Assembly: GCF_022662015.1 (NCBI RefSeq)
Contig: NZ_JAKMCM010000006.1
Coordinates: 62,001-126,000, forward strand
Source: Aestuariivivens sediminicola
GTDB taxonomy: Bacteria; Bacteroidota; Bacteroidia; Flavobacteriales; Flavobacteriaceae
Reading direction: 5' to 3'
Length of the DNA stretch: 64,000 bases
Of this stretch, positions 29,005 through 36,600 are shown one piece after another; positions within the stretch are counted from its first letter, which is position 1; the number at the start of each line of letters is the position of its first letter. The position numbers and the translations under genes were made by a program. A model generated the notes under the pieces. That model was not told the origin of the DNA and searched no databases. It saw only the letters and a program-made list of their open reading frames with translations.

Positions 29005-32000
29005 TCATCTGTCTACATATTTTTTACGTTCAATCATATAATACACCAATGGTACTACCAATAGGGTGAGTACGGTGGATACAATGGTACCGCCCATCAG
29101 GGAGATGGCCAATCCCTGAAAGATAGGATCAAATAGGATCACGAAGGCCCCGATAACCACGGTGCCCGCGGTTAGGAGAATAGGTGTGGTACGCACCGCA
29201 CCGGCTTCAATGGCAGCCTGTTTTAGCGACACCCCATCTTCCAGTCGCAGATTGATAAAGTCGATAAGCAATACCGAATTTCTAACCATGATACCTGCCA
29301 GTGCAATCATACCGATAAAAGATGTTGCGGTAAAGAAGGCTCCCATGAGCCAGTGTCCCAAAATAATACCAATAAGGGACAAGGGTATGGCCACCATCAT
29401 GACCACGGGTGCTTTAAAGTTTTGGAACCATCCGACGATTAAGATGTAGATCAATATAATGGCACCTAAAAAGGCGATCCCCAGGTCCCTGAACACCTCA
29501 AGGGTAATCTGCCACTCGCCGTCCCATTTTACGGTGTAATCATCCTCGTACTGTGGCTGCCCCAAATACATTTCATTAATCTCATACCCCTCGGGTAATG
29601 GGATGTTTTTCAACTTTTCTTCCATTCCCAGAATGGCGTATGCCGGACTTTCCAACGCCCCGGCCATATCGGCCAAAACGTATACTACGCGCTTCTGGTT
29701 TTTTCTGTAAATGCTTTTGGCACTCGTCGTTTCTTCAATGGAAACCAAATCGGCAATCGGAACGAGTTCACCTTGCTGAGATTTCACTTTTAACTGTGAA
29801 ATGTCCGTAATGGTAGATTTTTCTTTTTCATCCAGTGCCAGAACCAAGCCTATTTGATTCACGGCATCTTCATCATACAAAGATGTAATGGGACGATTGG
29901 ATAGGGCCATGTTCATGGTGTAGGCAATTTGTTTTGGAGCAACACCGTAGAGCATGGCTTTTTCATTATCGATTGTAAACTGATATTCTGTTTGATCTGC
30001 CTCTACCATCCAATCGATATCCACGACATCTTCGGTTTGATATAACAGGTCCTGAATGTTGTTTGCAATTTCAATTTGTTTATCGTAATCAGGGCCATAA
30101 ACCTCTGCAACAATCGTCGATAATACCGGTGGTCCGGGTGGTACTTCTACCACTTTTATATTGGCATTGAATTGCGATGCGATCTTTTGGATATCAGGGC
30201 GCAATAATTTGGCGATGGCATGACTTTGATCGGAACGGTCGCTTTTATCTACCAGGTTGACCTGAATATCAGCCATGTTGCTGCCACCCCTAAGGTCGTA
30301 ATGGCGTACCAGCCCATTGAAGGTAATGGGAGCCGATGTTCCAACATAATTTTGATAGTTCACCACTTCCGGCCGGGTCGATAGGTACTGCGAAATTTCT
30401 TTTGCCACCACAGCGGTACGCTCCAGAGTGGTGCCTTCCGGCATGTCAATGACGACCTGGAATTCATTTTTATTATCAAATGGTAACATTTTTACAGCTA
30501 CTGATTTGGTAAAGAACAGAAGCATAGTCCCCATAAGCAATACAAATGTTAAGCCTAAGAACAACCATCGCTTCTTTCGATTCTCGATGAGGGGACGTTC
30601 TAGTTTTTCATAAATCTTGTAAATTCGAGTCGTCTCAAGCGGTTTTTTGTGATCGTCTTTGATTGCTTTTTTATCTTTTTCACGTAAGAAAACAAACCCT
30701 AAATAAGGTGTGATGGTCAAGGCGACGAACAGGGACAATATCATGGCTATTGAAGCTCCTATGGGCATCGGTGCCATATAGGGACCCATTAGTCCGGAAA
30801 CAAAGGCCATTGGCAATACAGACGCAATTACCGTGAACGTGGCCAAGATTGTTGGGTTACCTACTTCATTAATGGCGTATAGCGCCGCCTGTTTAAATGG
30901 AAGGCGTTTCATTTTGAAATGCCTGTGCATGTTTTCTGCAATGATAATGGAGTCATCTACTACAATACCGGTAACAAAAACAAGGGCGAATAAGGTAATC
31001 CTGTTAAGGGTGTAGTCCAGCATGTAATAGCTCAACAGGGTTAACGCAAAGGTAATGGGCACAGAAAGGAAAACCACCAGTCCGCCACGCCAACCCATGG
31101 CCAGCATGACCACCAGTGTTACGGCAATAATGGATCCGATTAAGTGCAATAGTAATTCCGATACCTTATGGGAAGCCGTCTCACCATAGTTCCTGGTCAC
31201 TTCAACATGAACATCGTCCGGAATCAAAGTTTGTCGCAGATGTTCAACCTTTTCTGTTAATATATCGGCAATTTTCATGGCATCTGCCCCTTTTCGCTTG
31301 GCTACGGAAAGGGTTACCGCCGGATATTCCGATGGGTATGCTGACGATTTGTTACTCGCCTTACCAAACCCCAGGCTCACATAGTTTTTGGGAACCTCCG
31401 GACCATCAATGATGTTGGCAATTTGTTTTAAATAGATGGGTTGGTTCTTTTGAACACCAACAATGAGGTTTTCTACATCTCCGGCATGTTCCAAAAATTT
31501 ACCTGTATTGACAACAAATTCGGTATCATTTTTATTGAAGGTGCCTGAGTTCAATTGTGCATTATTGGCCTGAATCATTTCAGAAACCGAAAGAAAATCC
31601 AAACCGGATGCAGATAACTTATCTTTGTCCAGAACAATACGGATCTGGCGTTCTCTACCCCCAATTTTATTGGTAATGGCAACATCCTTTACCTTTTTTA
31701 TTTCAGATTCCAGTTCGAGTGCCAATTGGCCCAATTGATAATCGTCGTAGGTTTCACTCCAGAGGGTCAATCCTAAAATGGGAACATCGTCAATGGCTCG
31801 TGTTTTTATTAAGGGAAATGTAACGCCCTCGGGCATTTGATCCATATGCTTGTTAATCTCGTTGTAGAGTTTAACAAAAGACCGTTCAATATCCTCTCCA
31901 ACAAAGAACTGTACGATCACCATACCTTTTTCTTTCATGGCTGTAGAGTACACGTATTCGACACCTTTAATATTTGAGATTAACTGTTCTAATGGCTCGA

Positions 32001-32205
32001 TGACCCGGGATTCAACCTCTGTCGGGCTCGCACCTGGATATCCCACGAAGATGTCGGCCATGGGCACATCAATCTGTGGTTCTTCCTCACGGGGGATTAA
32101 AAAGGAACTATACACCCCAATGACCATGAATACGATCATTAAGAGTATGGTGAGCTTCGACTGAATAAAGCCTTTAGCTATTTTTCCTGCAATACCTTCT
32201 TTCAT
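29005..32205 (-). CDS. Efflux RND transporter permease subunit
   Basis: This 1066-residue inner-membrane proton-driven pump of the AcrB/HAE1-CzcA superfamily has twelve membrane segments in two repeats (first at about 15-32, clusters at 340-530 and 870-1055) with two large periplasmic loops. Hallmarks are PREEEPQIDVPMADIFVGYPGASPTEVE near residue 35-62, VTGIVVDDSIIIAENMHRHFKMKR around 410-430 (the charged residues of the proton relay) and GIMVRNSVLLIDFINLRLEDG near 985. The VPPGPPVLS patch in the second loop is typical of a subgroup of Bacteroidetes pumps. It works with the adaptor (32216-33301) and TolC (33380-34687). The substrate is unknown. Confidence 0.93.
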   Translation of the reverse strand: MKEGIAGKIAKGFIQSKLTILLMIVFMVIGVYSSFLIPREEEPQIDVPMADIFVGYPGASPTEVESRVIEPLEQLISNIKGVEYVYSTAMKEKGMVIVQFFVGEDIERSFVKLYNEINKHMDQMPEGVTFPLIKTRAIDDVPILGLTLWSETYDDYQLGQLALELESEIKKVKDVAITNKIGGRERQIRIVLDKDKLSASGLDFLSVSEMIQANNAQLNSGTFNKNDTEFVVNTGKFLEHAGDVENLIVGVQKNQPIYLKQIANIIDGPEVPKNYVSLGFGKASNKSSAYPSEYPAVTLSVAKRKGADAMKIADILTEKVEHLRQTLIPDDVHVEVTRNYGETASHKVSELLLHLIGSIIAVTLVVMLAMGWRGGLVVFLSVPITFALTLLSYYMLDYTLNRITLFALVFVTGIVVDDSIIIAENMHRHFKMKRLPFKQAALYAINEVGNPTILATFTVIASVLPMAFVSGLMGPYMAPMPIGASIAMILSLFVALTITPYLGFVFLREKDKKAIKDDHKKPLETTRIYKIYEKLERPLIENRKKRWLFLGLTFVLLMGTMLLFFTKSVAVKMLPFDNKNEFQVVIDMPEGTTLERTAVVAKEISQYLSTRPEVVNYQNYVGTSAPITFNGLVRHYDLRGGSNMADIQVNLVDKSDRSDQSHAIAKLLRPDIQKIASQFNANIKVVEVPPGPPVLSTIVAEVYGPDYDKQIEIANNIQDLLYQTEDVVDIDWMVEADQTEYQFTIDNEKAMLYGVAPKQIAYTMNMALSNRPITSLYDEDAVNQIGLVLALDEKEKSTITDISQLKVKSQQGELVPIADLVSIEETTSAKSIYRKNQKRVVYVLADMAGALESPAYAILGMEEKLKNIPLPEGYEINEMYLGQPQYEDDYTVKWDGEWQITLEVFRDLGIAFLGAIILIYILIVGWFQNFKAPVVMMVAIPLSLIGIILGHWLMGAFFTATSFIGMIALAGIMVRNSVLLIDFINLRLEDGVSLKQAAIEAGAVRTTPILLTAGTVVIGAFVILFDPIFQGLAISLMGGTIVSTVLTLLVVPLVYYMIERKKYVDR

Positions 32206-32215
32206 AATTTCGGGA

Positions 32216-33301
32216 TTATTTTACCGTTACTTTCACACCATTATACAGTTTGCCCTCAGCCGATACAATGTAGGTCTCATTGGGATTCAGGCCCGAAAGT
32301 ACTTCCACCTGATCGCCAAAGGTTCTGCCTAATCGCAACCAACGCAGAATGGCTGTCTGACTTTGACTCACGGTATAGACACCCGATAGCTGTCCACGAT
32401 CCACTATGGCTGATTTTGGAATTAATACCATTTGCGCATTTACCTTTTTTTCAACCGGGAATACAACGGTGGCAAACATTCCGGAGAGAATCGGAGTCTC
32501 GGATGCATCTAAATCTATTTTTACCAGATACTGTCCGCCCGTATTTCTTGCAGATGTACTTATTTCTGTAACCACACCAGATATCTTTTCTTTAAGCGAC
32601 TTTACCATGACCTGTACCCTGGTCGCGTTTTTAATTTGAGAGATCTCCGTTTCAGGTACCATGGCAATGACCTCAAATCCTTCTGGATTTTCAATTGAAA
32701 TTAAAAGCTGTCCCGGATTGGCCATATCTCCTTTTTCAACGGTTTTATGCGTCACTACACCACTAAATGGAGCTGTAATGTTTGTATAAGCGAATTGTGC
32801 ATCAATCTCATTTTTCATTTGTTCCGCAGCTTCCAATCGTGCCTTGGCCATTTCGTATCGTGTGGTCATATCATCCAATTCCTTCTGCGATGCACTTTGA
32901 TCTGTGAATAAATTCTTAAAACGCTGGTAATCCTTCTCAGCGTTGTCAAAGGCGGCCCTGGCCTCTGTAATAGAGGCATCGACCTGAGCTTTTCTCGCTT
33001 GAAGATCTGCATTATTGATCTTCACCAGAAGTTGTCCTTTTCGAACCTTCTCTCCAACACGCACCGGAACACGCTCCACAAAACCCATCATCTTGGTGCT
33101 TAAATCTGCCGTATTTTTTGCCTTGATCTTACCACTAACGGTCAGAAAACCGTGTTCGCCATTGGCGTCCGCCTGGCTTACCGTAACGGGAATACCTTCG
33201 GTATCATCGGTGTTGTTCTTTTGGTTGTCTCCACCACAACTGTTAAGTAACAGGGTTGTGATGACTATTAAGGGGAGGTATATTTTTCTTATCATGGTCA
33301 T
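32216..33301 (-). CDS. Efflux RND transporter periplasmic adaptor subunit
   Basis: This 361-residue membrane-fusion lipoprotein has a signal peptide ending LLLNSC, with acylated Cys at about residue 22. The lipoyl-type halves appear as VPVRVGEKVRKGQLLVKI (about 73-90) and ITAPFSGVVTHKTVEKGDMANPGQLLISI (about 170-198), with a coiled-coil hairpin between them (ARKAQVDASITEARAAFDNAEKDY, MAKARLEAAEQ). The beta-barrel and membrane-proximal domains follow. It bridges the pump and the TolC channel. It starts 10 bases before the pump gene's ATG, in one operon. Confidence 0.92.
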   Translation of the reverse strand: MTMIRKIYLPLIVITTLLLNSCGGDNQKNNTDDTEGIPVTVSQADANGEHGFLTVSGKIKAKNTADLSTKMMGFVERVPVRVGEKVRKGQLLVKINNADLQARKAQVDASITEARAAFDNAEKDYQRFKNLFTDQSASQKELDDMTTRYEMAKARLEAAEQMKNEIDAQFAYTNITAPFSGVVTHKTVEKGDMANPGQLLISIENPEGFEVIAMVPETEISQIKNATRVQVMVKSLKEKISGVVTEISTSARNTGGQYLVKIDLDASETPILSGMFATVVFPVEKKVNAQMVLIPKSAIVDRGQLSGVYTVSQSQTAILRWLRLGRTFGDQVEVLSGLNPNETYIVSAEGKLYNGVKVTVK

Positions 33302-33379
33302 GGTGTTTTTATAATTATGTTGAGGGACAACTCGGGCGATCTAAAATCTCCATTCACTTTTTTAGCGTGATCGCGTGGG

Positions 33380-34687
33380 TTATTCCCTGGTTAAAAATTC
33401 TAAATAGTTGAGTGCATAATTGTATTCAAATATGGTCTGATAATATTCTAATTGCTTTTGCGCATATTGTGTTTCTGCCATCAACAGATCTGATGTTTTT
33501 TCCAGGCCCTCTTTAAACCTGTTGGTGCGAATTCTTAAGGATTCTTCGGACTGCTTCAAAGCCAGGGCCGTGAGATCCAGTTTATTTTTGGCATCGATAA
33601 ACATGCGTTGTGCTTTATTGAATTCCAGTTTGCTTTTCGAGAGGTATTGGTCGTATTGTAATTTCGACTTCTCAAATTCGGCTTTACTTTTCTGGGCTTT
33701 TCCAAATCGTTTTGATCCCTGGAAGATATCCCAGCTTAGTTTGGCCCCAATCACGTAACCATTGGCGTCGGCCTGGAACATATCGTCGTCGTATAACTGA
33801 TAACTTCCGAAGGCATTTAATCGCGGGAGAAACGCCATGTTATCGGCTTTGTTCATAGCTTCGAGCGCCTGTGTACCCAACTGCATGGCTTTAATATCGC
33901 TGCGGTTTTCCGAAACGGTTTTGTTGCTATCGAACATGCTGTTAACCGTTAAACTAACGGTAGGGCGAAAGCGCAGGAAGCTGTCGTCATTCATTAAAAA
34001 CGAGATATAATTTGAGGCGTTATTGATGTTGCTTTCGGCATGTTGTAACTGATTTTTAACGTCATTAAGTCGCACCTCGACGTTCAAGACATCTGCACGC
34101 TGCAAGAGGCCCTGCCTGAAGCCATTGTCGGCCAGTTTCTTGTTGGCTTTTGCAGCTTCATAAGCTTTGTTAAGAACATCAACTATCTTATAAGCCAATT
34201 GCAGCTGCATGTAGGCATTCGACACTTCAAATTCCAAAAAGTCGGCCGTACGTTGTCTTTTTAACGACATGGCCTCCATTTTGGATTTAGCTGCAGCACG
34301 GTGATAAAAACCGTCTACATTGATGAGGGGTTGTTGTATTTCAAAGGTTGTCGCAAAATTTTGTATCTGATCAGGGTCATTCAATAAGGCTGGATCAAAA
34401 TCGTTCTGCGTCAAAATTTCCTGGTTTAATTTTGAACCAAAGGCCATGAGCGGGTTCGTGGTTGAAATACCGGTATAACTCGCCGAGATATTGGGTAGAA
34501 AGATCGCATTGGTCTGTCTGTATTCTGCCCTCGCCTGATTAAATTCCTCGATCGAAATTTTAATGGTCGTGTTGTTCTCTGAAACAGAGGCCATGACGTC
34601 CTGCCTGGAAATGGGGACGCTCTCCTGTCCAAACATCGAAAATGTTCCTGTAAAGAATAGGGATGTTATGAATGTTCTAAGTATCAT
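33380..34687 (-). CDS. TolC family outer membrane efflux protein
   Basis: This 435-residue protein has a signal peptide ending around FSMFGQ. Two structural repeats of long coiled-coil helices are seen (EFNQARAEYRQTNAIFLPNISASYTG near residues 48-70; KAQKSKAEFEKSKLQYDQYLSKSKLEFNKAQ around 315-345), and LRIRTNRFKEGLEKTSDLLMAETQYAQ near 380-405 is the usual family tail. It forms the trimeric outer-membrane channel of the efflux system. It is the first gene of the five-gene operon. Its promoter carries a clear TACTTTTG box and a 14-base palindrome, described separately. Confidence 0.92.
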   Translation of the reverse strand: MILRTFITSLFFTGTFSMFGQESVPISRQDVMASVSENNTTIKISIEEFNQARAEYRQTNAIFLPNISASYTGISTTNPLMAFGSKLNQEILTQNDFDPALLNDPDQIQNFATTFEIQQPLINVDGFYHRAAAKSKMEAMSLKRQRTADFLEFEVSNAYMQLQLAYKIVDVLNKAYEAAKANKKLADNGFRQGLLQRADVLNVEVRLNDVKNQLQHAESNINNASNYISFLMNDDSFLRFRPTVSLTVNSMFDSNKTVSENRSDIKAMQLGTQALEAMNKADNMAFLPRLNAFGSYQLYDDDMFQADANGYVIGAKLSWDIFQGSKRFGKAQKSKAEFEKSKLQYDQYLSKSKLEFNKAQRMFIDAKNKLDLTALALKQSEESLRIRTNRFKEGLEKTSDLLMAETQYAQKQLEYYQTIFEYNYALNYLEFLTRE

Positions 34688-34705
34688 TTTATATTAATTT
34701 CAGGG

Positions 34706-34713
34706 CAAAAGTA
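34706..34713 (-). promoter_or_regulatory. -7 promoter box (TACTTTTG) of the efflux operon
   Basis: TACTTTTG on the minus strand fits TAnnTTTG and is 18 bases upstream of the TolC ATG at 34687. No good -33 TTG is seen at the normal distance; instead a palindrome (34736-34749) lies there, as expected for an activator-dependent promoter. Confidence 0.6.
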
Positions 34714-34735
34714 GCCTTAGAAATGTTTGTGTCGA

Positions 34736-34749
34736 GTAACAAATGTTAC
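34736..34749. promoter_or_regulatory. Palindromic operator (GTAACA-AA-TGTTAC) upstream of the efflux operon
   Basis: Perfect 6-base inverted arms GTAACA and TGTTAC are separated by AA. On the minus strand the site ends exactly 22 bases before the TACTTTTG box, so its centre falls near -40, the usual place for class II Crp/Fnr activators. A similar palindrome sits at the same distance from the -7-like box of the DUF2202 gene (35485-35498). The regulator is not in the window. Confidence 0.55.
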
Positions 34750-34751
34750 CC

Positions 34752-34781
34752 AAAAAAAAAGCACTCTTTAATAAGAGTGCT
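34752..34781 (-). terminator. Rho-independent terminator after the DUF2202 gene
   Basis: A perfect stem of 9 pairs (34760-34768 with 34773-34781, core GCACTCTT/AAGAGTGC) with a 4-base loop TAAT is followed on the minus strand by a run of nine T (complement of 34752-34760). It begins 21 bases after the stop of the DUF2202 gene and isolates it from the efflux operon downstream. Confidence 0.85.
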
Positions 34782-34801
34782 CAAAACCAACCAATAATCA
34801 C

Positions 34802-35431
34802 CTAGTAACAGCGCTCACGGTTCTGGGACAAAATGCTTTCATATGCATCCTGACTTAAATATTGAGGGGTATAGGTGCCCAAATTATTTTCAATACCAAA
34901 GACAAAACTTTTTAAATGATTTCGAGAACCACATTGTAGTCTTTCGAAGACCGTTATGATCGCCGGGTTTGTTGTGGCGTCCATATAGTTTTGTAAGTCT
35001 ACTATATCGAGATCTTCAATTGTTGCGCCTATTTTCAATGCACTGACGACATCCGTGGTACCCTCAACTACAAATGTGTCATACAGCTGCTGTAAGGTAT
35101 CATCTTTAAATTGACCCGGTGGCAAAATGGTATATTCTATATTATTTTGGATCATTAAATTTTCTATGGCATCCATGTGGGTCTGTTCACTGCTTTTAAT
35201 ATTTTTAAATTGATTTACGGACCATAGGGATCCTAAATAACTGTACGTGTCTCGAGCTAGTTTTTCTTCTTCCAGCATGAACTGTAAGGCTTTGATCTCT
35301 TCCTGAGTGACATCTTGCACCACCAAAGTATCACTAGCGAGTTCGTTTTGATTGTCATCGCAAGCATAGACCAAGGACATTAACAACAGCATAAATAGGG
35401 TTGTAACTGAGGTATATCTTAAATTTTTCAT
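34802..35431 (-). CDS. DUF2202 ferritin-like domain lipoprotein
   Basis: This 209-residue protein has a signal peptide (LFMLLLMSLVYAC, lipobox-like Cys at about residue 24). The DUF2202 domain follows: EIKALQFMLEEEKLARDTYSYLGSLW (about 45-70), FKNIKSSEQTHMDAIENLM (about 75-93), then a second helical pair with VDLQNYMDATTNPAIITVFERLQCGSRNHLKSFV. The E, E/H and E/H positions on these helices suit a ferritin-like di-iron four-helix bundle. Biochemical role is unknown. It is a single-gene transcript with a strong terminator, and its upstream region carries a palindrome matching that of the efflux operon. Confidence 0.85.
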   Translation of the reverse strand: MKNLRYTSVTTLFMLLLMSLVYACDDNQNELASDTLVVQDVTQEEIKALQFMLEEEKLARDTYSYLGSLWSVNQFKNIKSSEQTHMDAIENLMIQNNIEYTILPPGQFKDDTLQQLYDTFVVEGTTDVVSALKIGATIEDLDIVDLQNYMDATTNPAIITVFERLQCGSRNHLKSFVFGIENNLGTYTPQYLSQDAYESILSQNRERCY

Positions 35432-35484
35432 GATATTGGATTTTAAATGATATACAAATTTCAGAAATTAAAAAGCCATTCTCG

Positions 35485-35498
35485 GTGACTCATGTTAC
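35485..35498. promoter_or_regulatory. Palindrome-like operator (GTGAC-N4-GTTAC) upstream of the DUF2202 gene
   Basis: GTGACTCATGTTAC is the same type as the site at 34736, read GTAACATGAGTCAC on the minus strand. It ends 22 bases before GAAATTTG (35455-35462), which resembles the -7 box with one mismatch in TA. The matched spacing in both promoters is the main support. The rest of the 200-base gap (35432-35631) shows nothing else I can name. Confidence 0.45.
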
Positions 35499-35631
35499 AC
35501 AGGGCGCAGGTTGTGGATTGAAGATAACACCGATTTCTTGGAGGTGGGTTAAGGAAGGGAGGCCACGAGTACGAATCCGCACCAGCAACAAAGGGTATTG
35601 GAAAGCGCTCCAATTTACATCAGGCCGTAAA

Positions 35632-36216
35632 TTAAACCTTTGTCATTTTAATAAAAAGTTCGTTTCCGAATCTGCTTTCTATGGAATTGTAACAGGTTTC
35701 AAAAACACCAATGTTATAGAGGGGTTTAAAATAATCCAGGTATTCCGCCCTGGTCCCGCCAAAGGGTGGCCTGTCACTATTTAATGGCGCATCAAAGAGC
35801 AAGCCTACCAATTTTCCATTCGTTTCGAGTAACTCGTGAGACTTTTGTGCGTATAAGGGTCTTAACTGAGGATCGATAGCACAGAAAAACGTCTGTTCTA
35901 TGATGAGGTCAAAACGGCCTTTTAAATCGAAAAAATCACCATGTATTAATTGCGATAACGGATACTCCGGAACCCTCTCCTTAATGTTATCCAAAGCAAT
36001 AGTGGAGAGGTCTACCACCGAGGTGTTTTTAAATCCGATGGTAAAGAGGTACTCGGCTTCATAGGAATTACCCCCGCCGGGAATCAGAATTTTAAGATCT
36101 TTGTCAGTTAGTTGATCGAAATACCCTTTCAGGGGTGGTGAAACCTGACCTAAATCCCAGCCCGTATCGTGGTTCAGATAGCGGTTGTTCCAAAAGGATT
36201 CTGATAAATTCATCAA
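35632..36216 (-). CDS. TPMT-family SAM-dependent methyltransferase
   Basis: This 194-residue class I methyltransferase resembles thiopurine S-methyltransferase-like proteins. It has FWNNRYLNHDTGWDLGQVSPPL at residues 8-29 (family N-terminal motif), KILIPGGGNSYEAEYL as the SAM-binding glycine motif (about 42-57), a VVDLS acidic end of strand 2, DLIIEQTFFCAI around residue 105 and GTRAEYLDYF near the end. It begins directly after the thioredoxin stop with no gap, so the two are co-transcribed. The acceptor (thiol, selenium, iodide or other) is not predictable. Confidence 0.85.
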   Translation of the reverse strand: MMNLSESFWNNRYLNHDTGWDLGQVSPPLKGYFDQLTDKDLKILIPGGGNSYEAEYLFTIGFKNTSVVDLSTIALDNIKERVPEYPLSQLIHGDFFDLKGRFDLIIEQTFFCAIDPQLRPLYAQKSHELLETNGKLVGLLFDAPLNSDRPPFGGTRAEYLDYFKPLYNIGVFETCYNSIESRFGNELFIKMTKV

Positions 36217-36510
36217 CTATACACTGCTTATAACTTGAATGATATCGTTTTTTTGAACAACGCCAGACTGTCTCCACACCTGTTTGCCATGTTTAAAAAG
36301 GATCAGGGTGGGCACACCGCGTACCTGATAAGTGGCAGCCAATTTTTGATTTTTATCAACATCAATCTTGATGATGGACACGCGTTCATTGAGCGTTTTT
36401 TTAACCTCTTGTAATATGGGAGCCATCATTTTGCAAGGGCCACACCATTCGGCAAAAAAATCAACTAAAACGGGTTTGTCCTGATTGATGATTTCTGAAA
36501 ATGAAGCCAT
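36217..36510 (-). CDS. Thioredoxin
   Basis: This 97-residue single-domain thioredoxin has active site WCGPC at residues 22-26, preceded by VLVDFFAE and followed by the conserved cis-Pro region (YQVRGVPTLILFKHGK, Pro at about 71). It is a cytosolic disulfide reductase with no signal peptide. It is the first gene of a two-gene operon with the methyltransferase downstream, and a TATTTTTG box lies 31 bases upstream (36542-36549). Several thioredoxins usually occur per genome, so I do not assign trxA. Confidence 0.92.
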   Translation of the reverse strand: MASFSEIINQDKPVLVDFFAEWCGPCKMMAPILQEVKKTLNERVSIIKIDVDKNQKLAATYQVRGVPTLILFKHGKQVWRQSGVVQKNDIIQVISSV

Positions 36511-36541
36511 AACATCATAAATTTAATAGGTGTGTTTTATA

Positions 36542-36549
36542 CAAAAATA
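36542..36549 (-). promoter_or_regulatory. Putative -7 promoter box (TATTTTTG) of the thioredoxin operon
   Basis: TATTTTTG on the minus strand fits TAnnTTTG and lies 31 bases upstream of the ATG at 36510. Confidence 0.45.
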
Positions 36550-36600
36550 CAGATTTGAAAATCAAAATATTCTGTTTTTGAAGATCAATTTACACCCTTT

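Noticed and set aside
34736-34749. Reading the GTAACA palindrome as an attachment site or integration scar
   Set aside because: Its fixed distance to the -7 box and the similar site at 35485 fit a regulatory operator better, and no mobile gene is near.
35485-35784. Open frame of 99 codons on the plus strand
   Set aside because: Its second half is antisense to the methyltransferase gene and the protein has no recognisable pattern; the first half covers the palindrome and promoter region of the DUF2202 gene.
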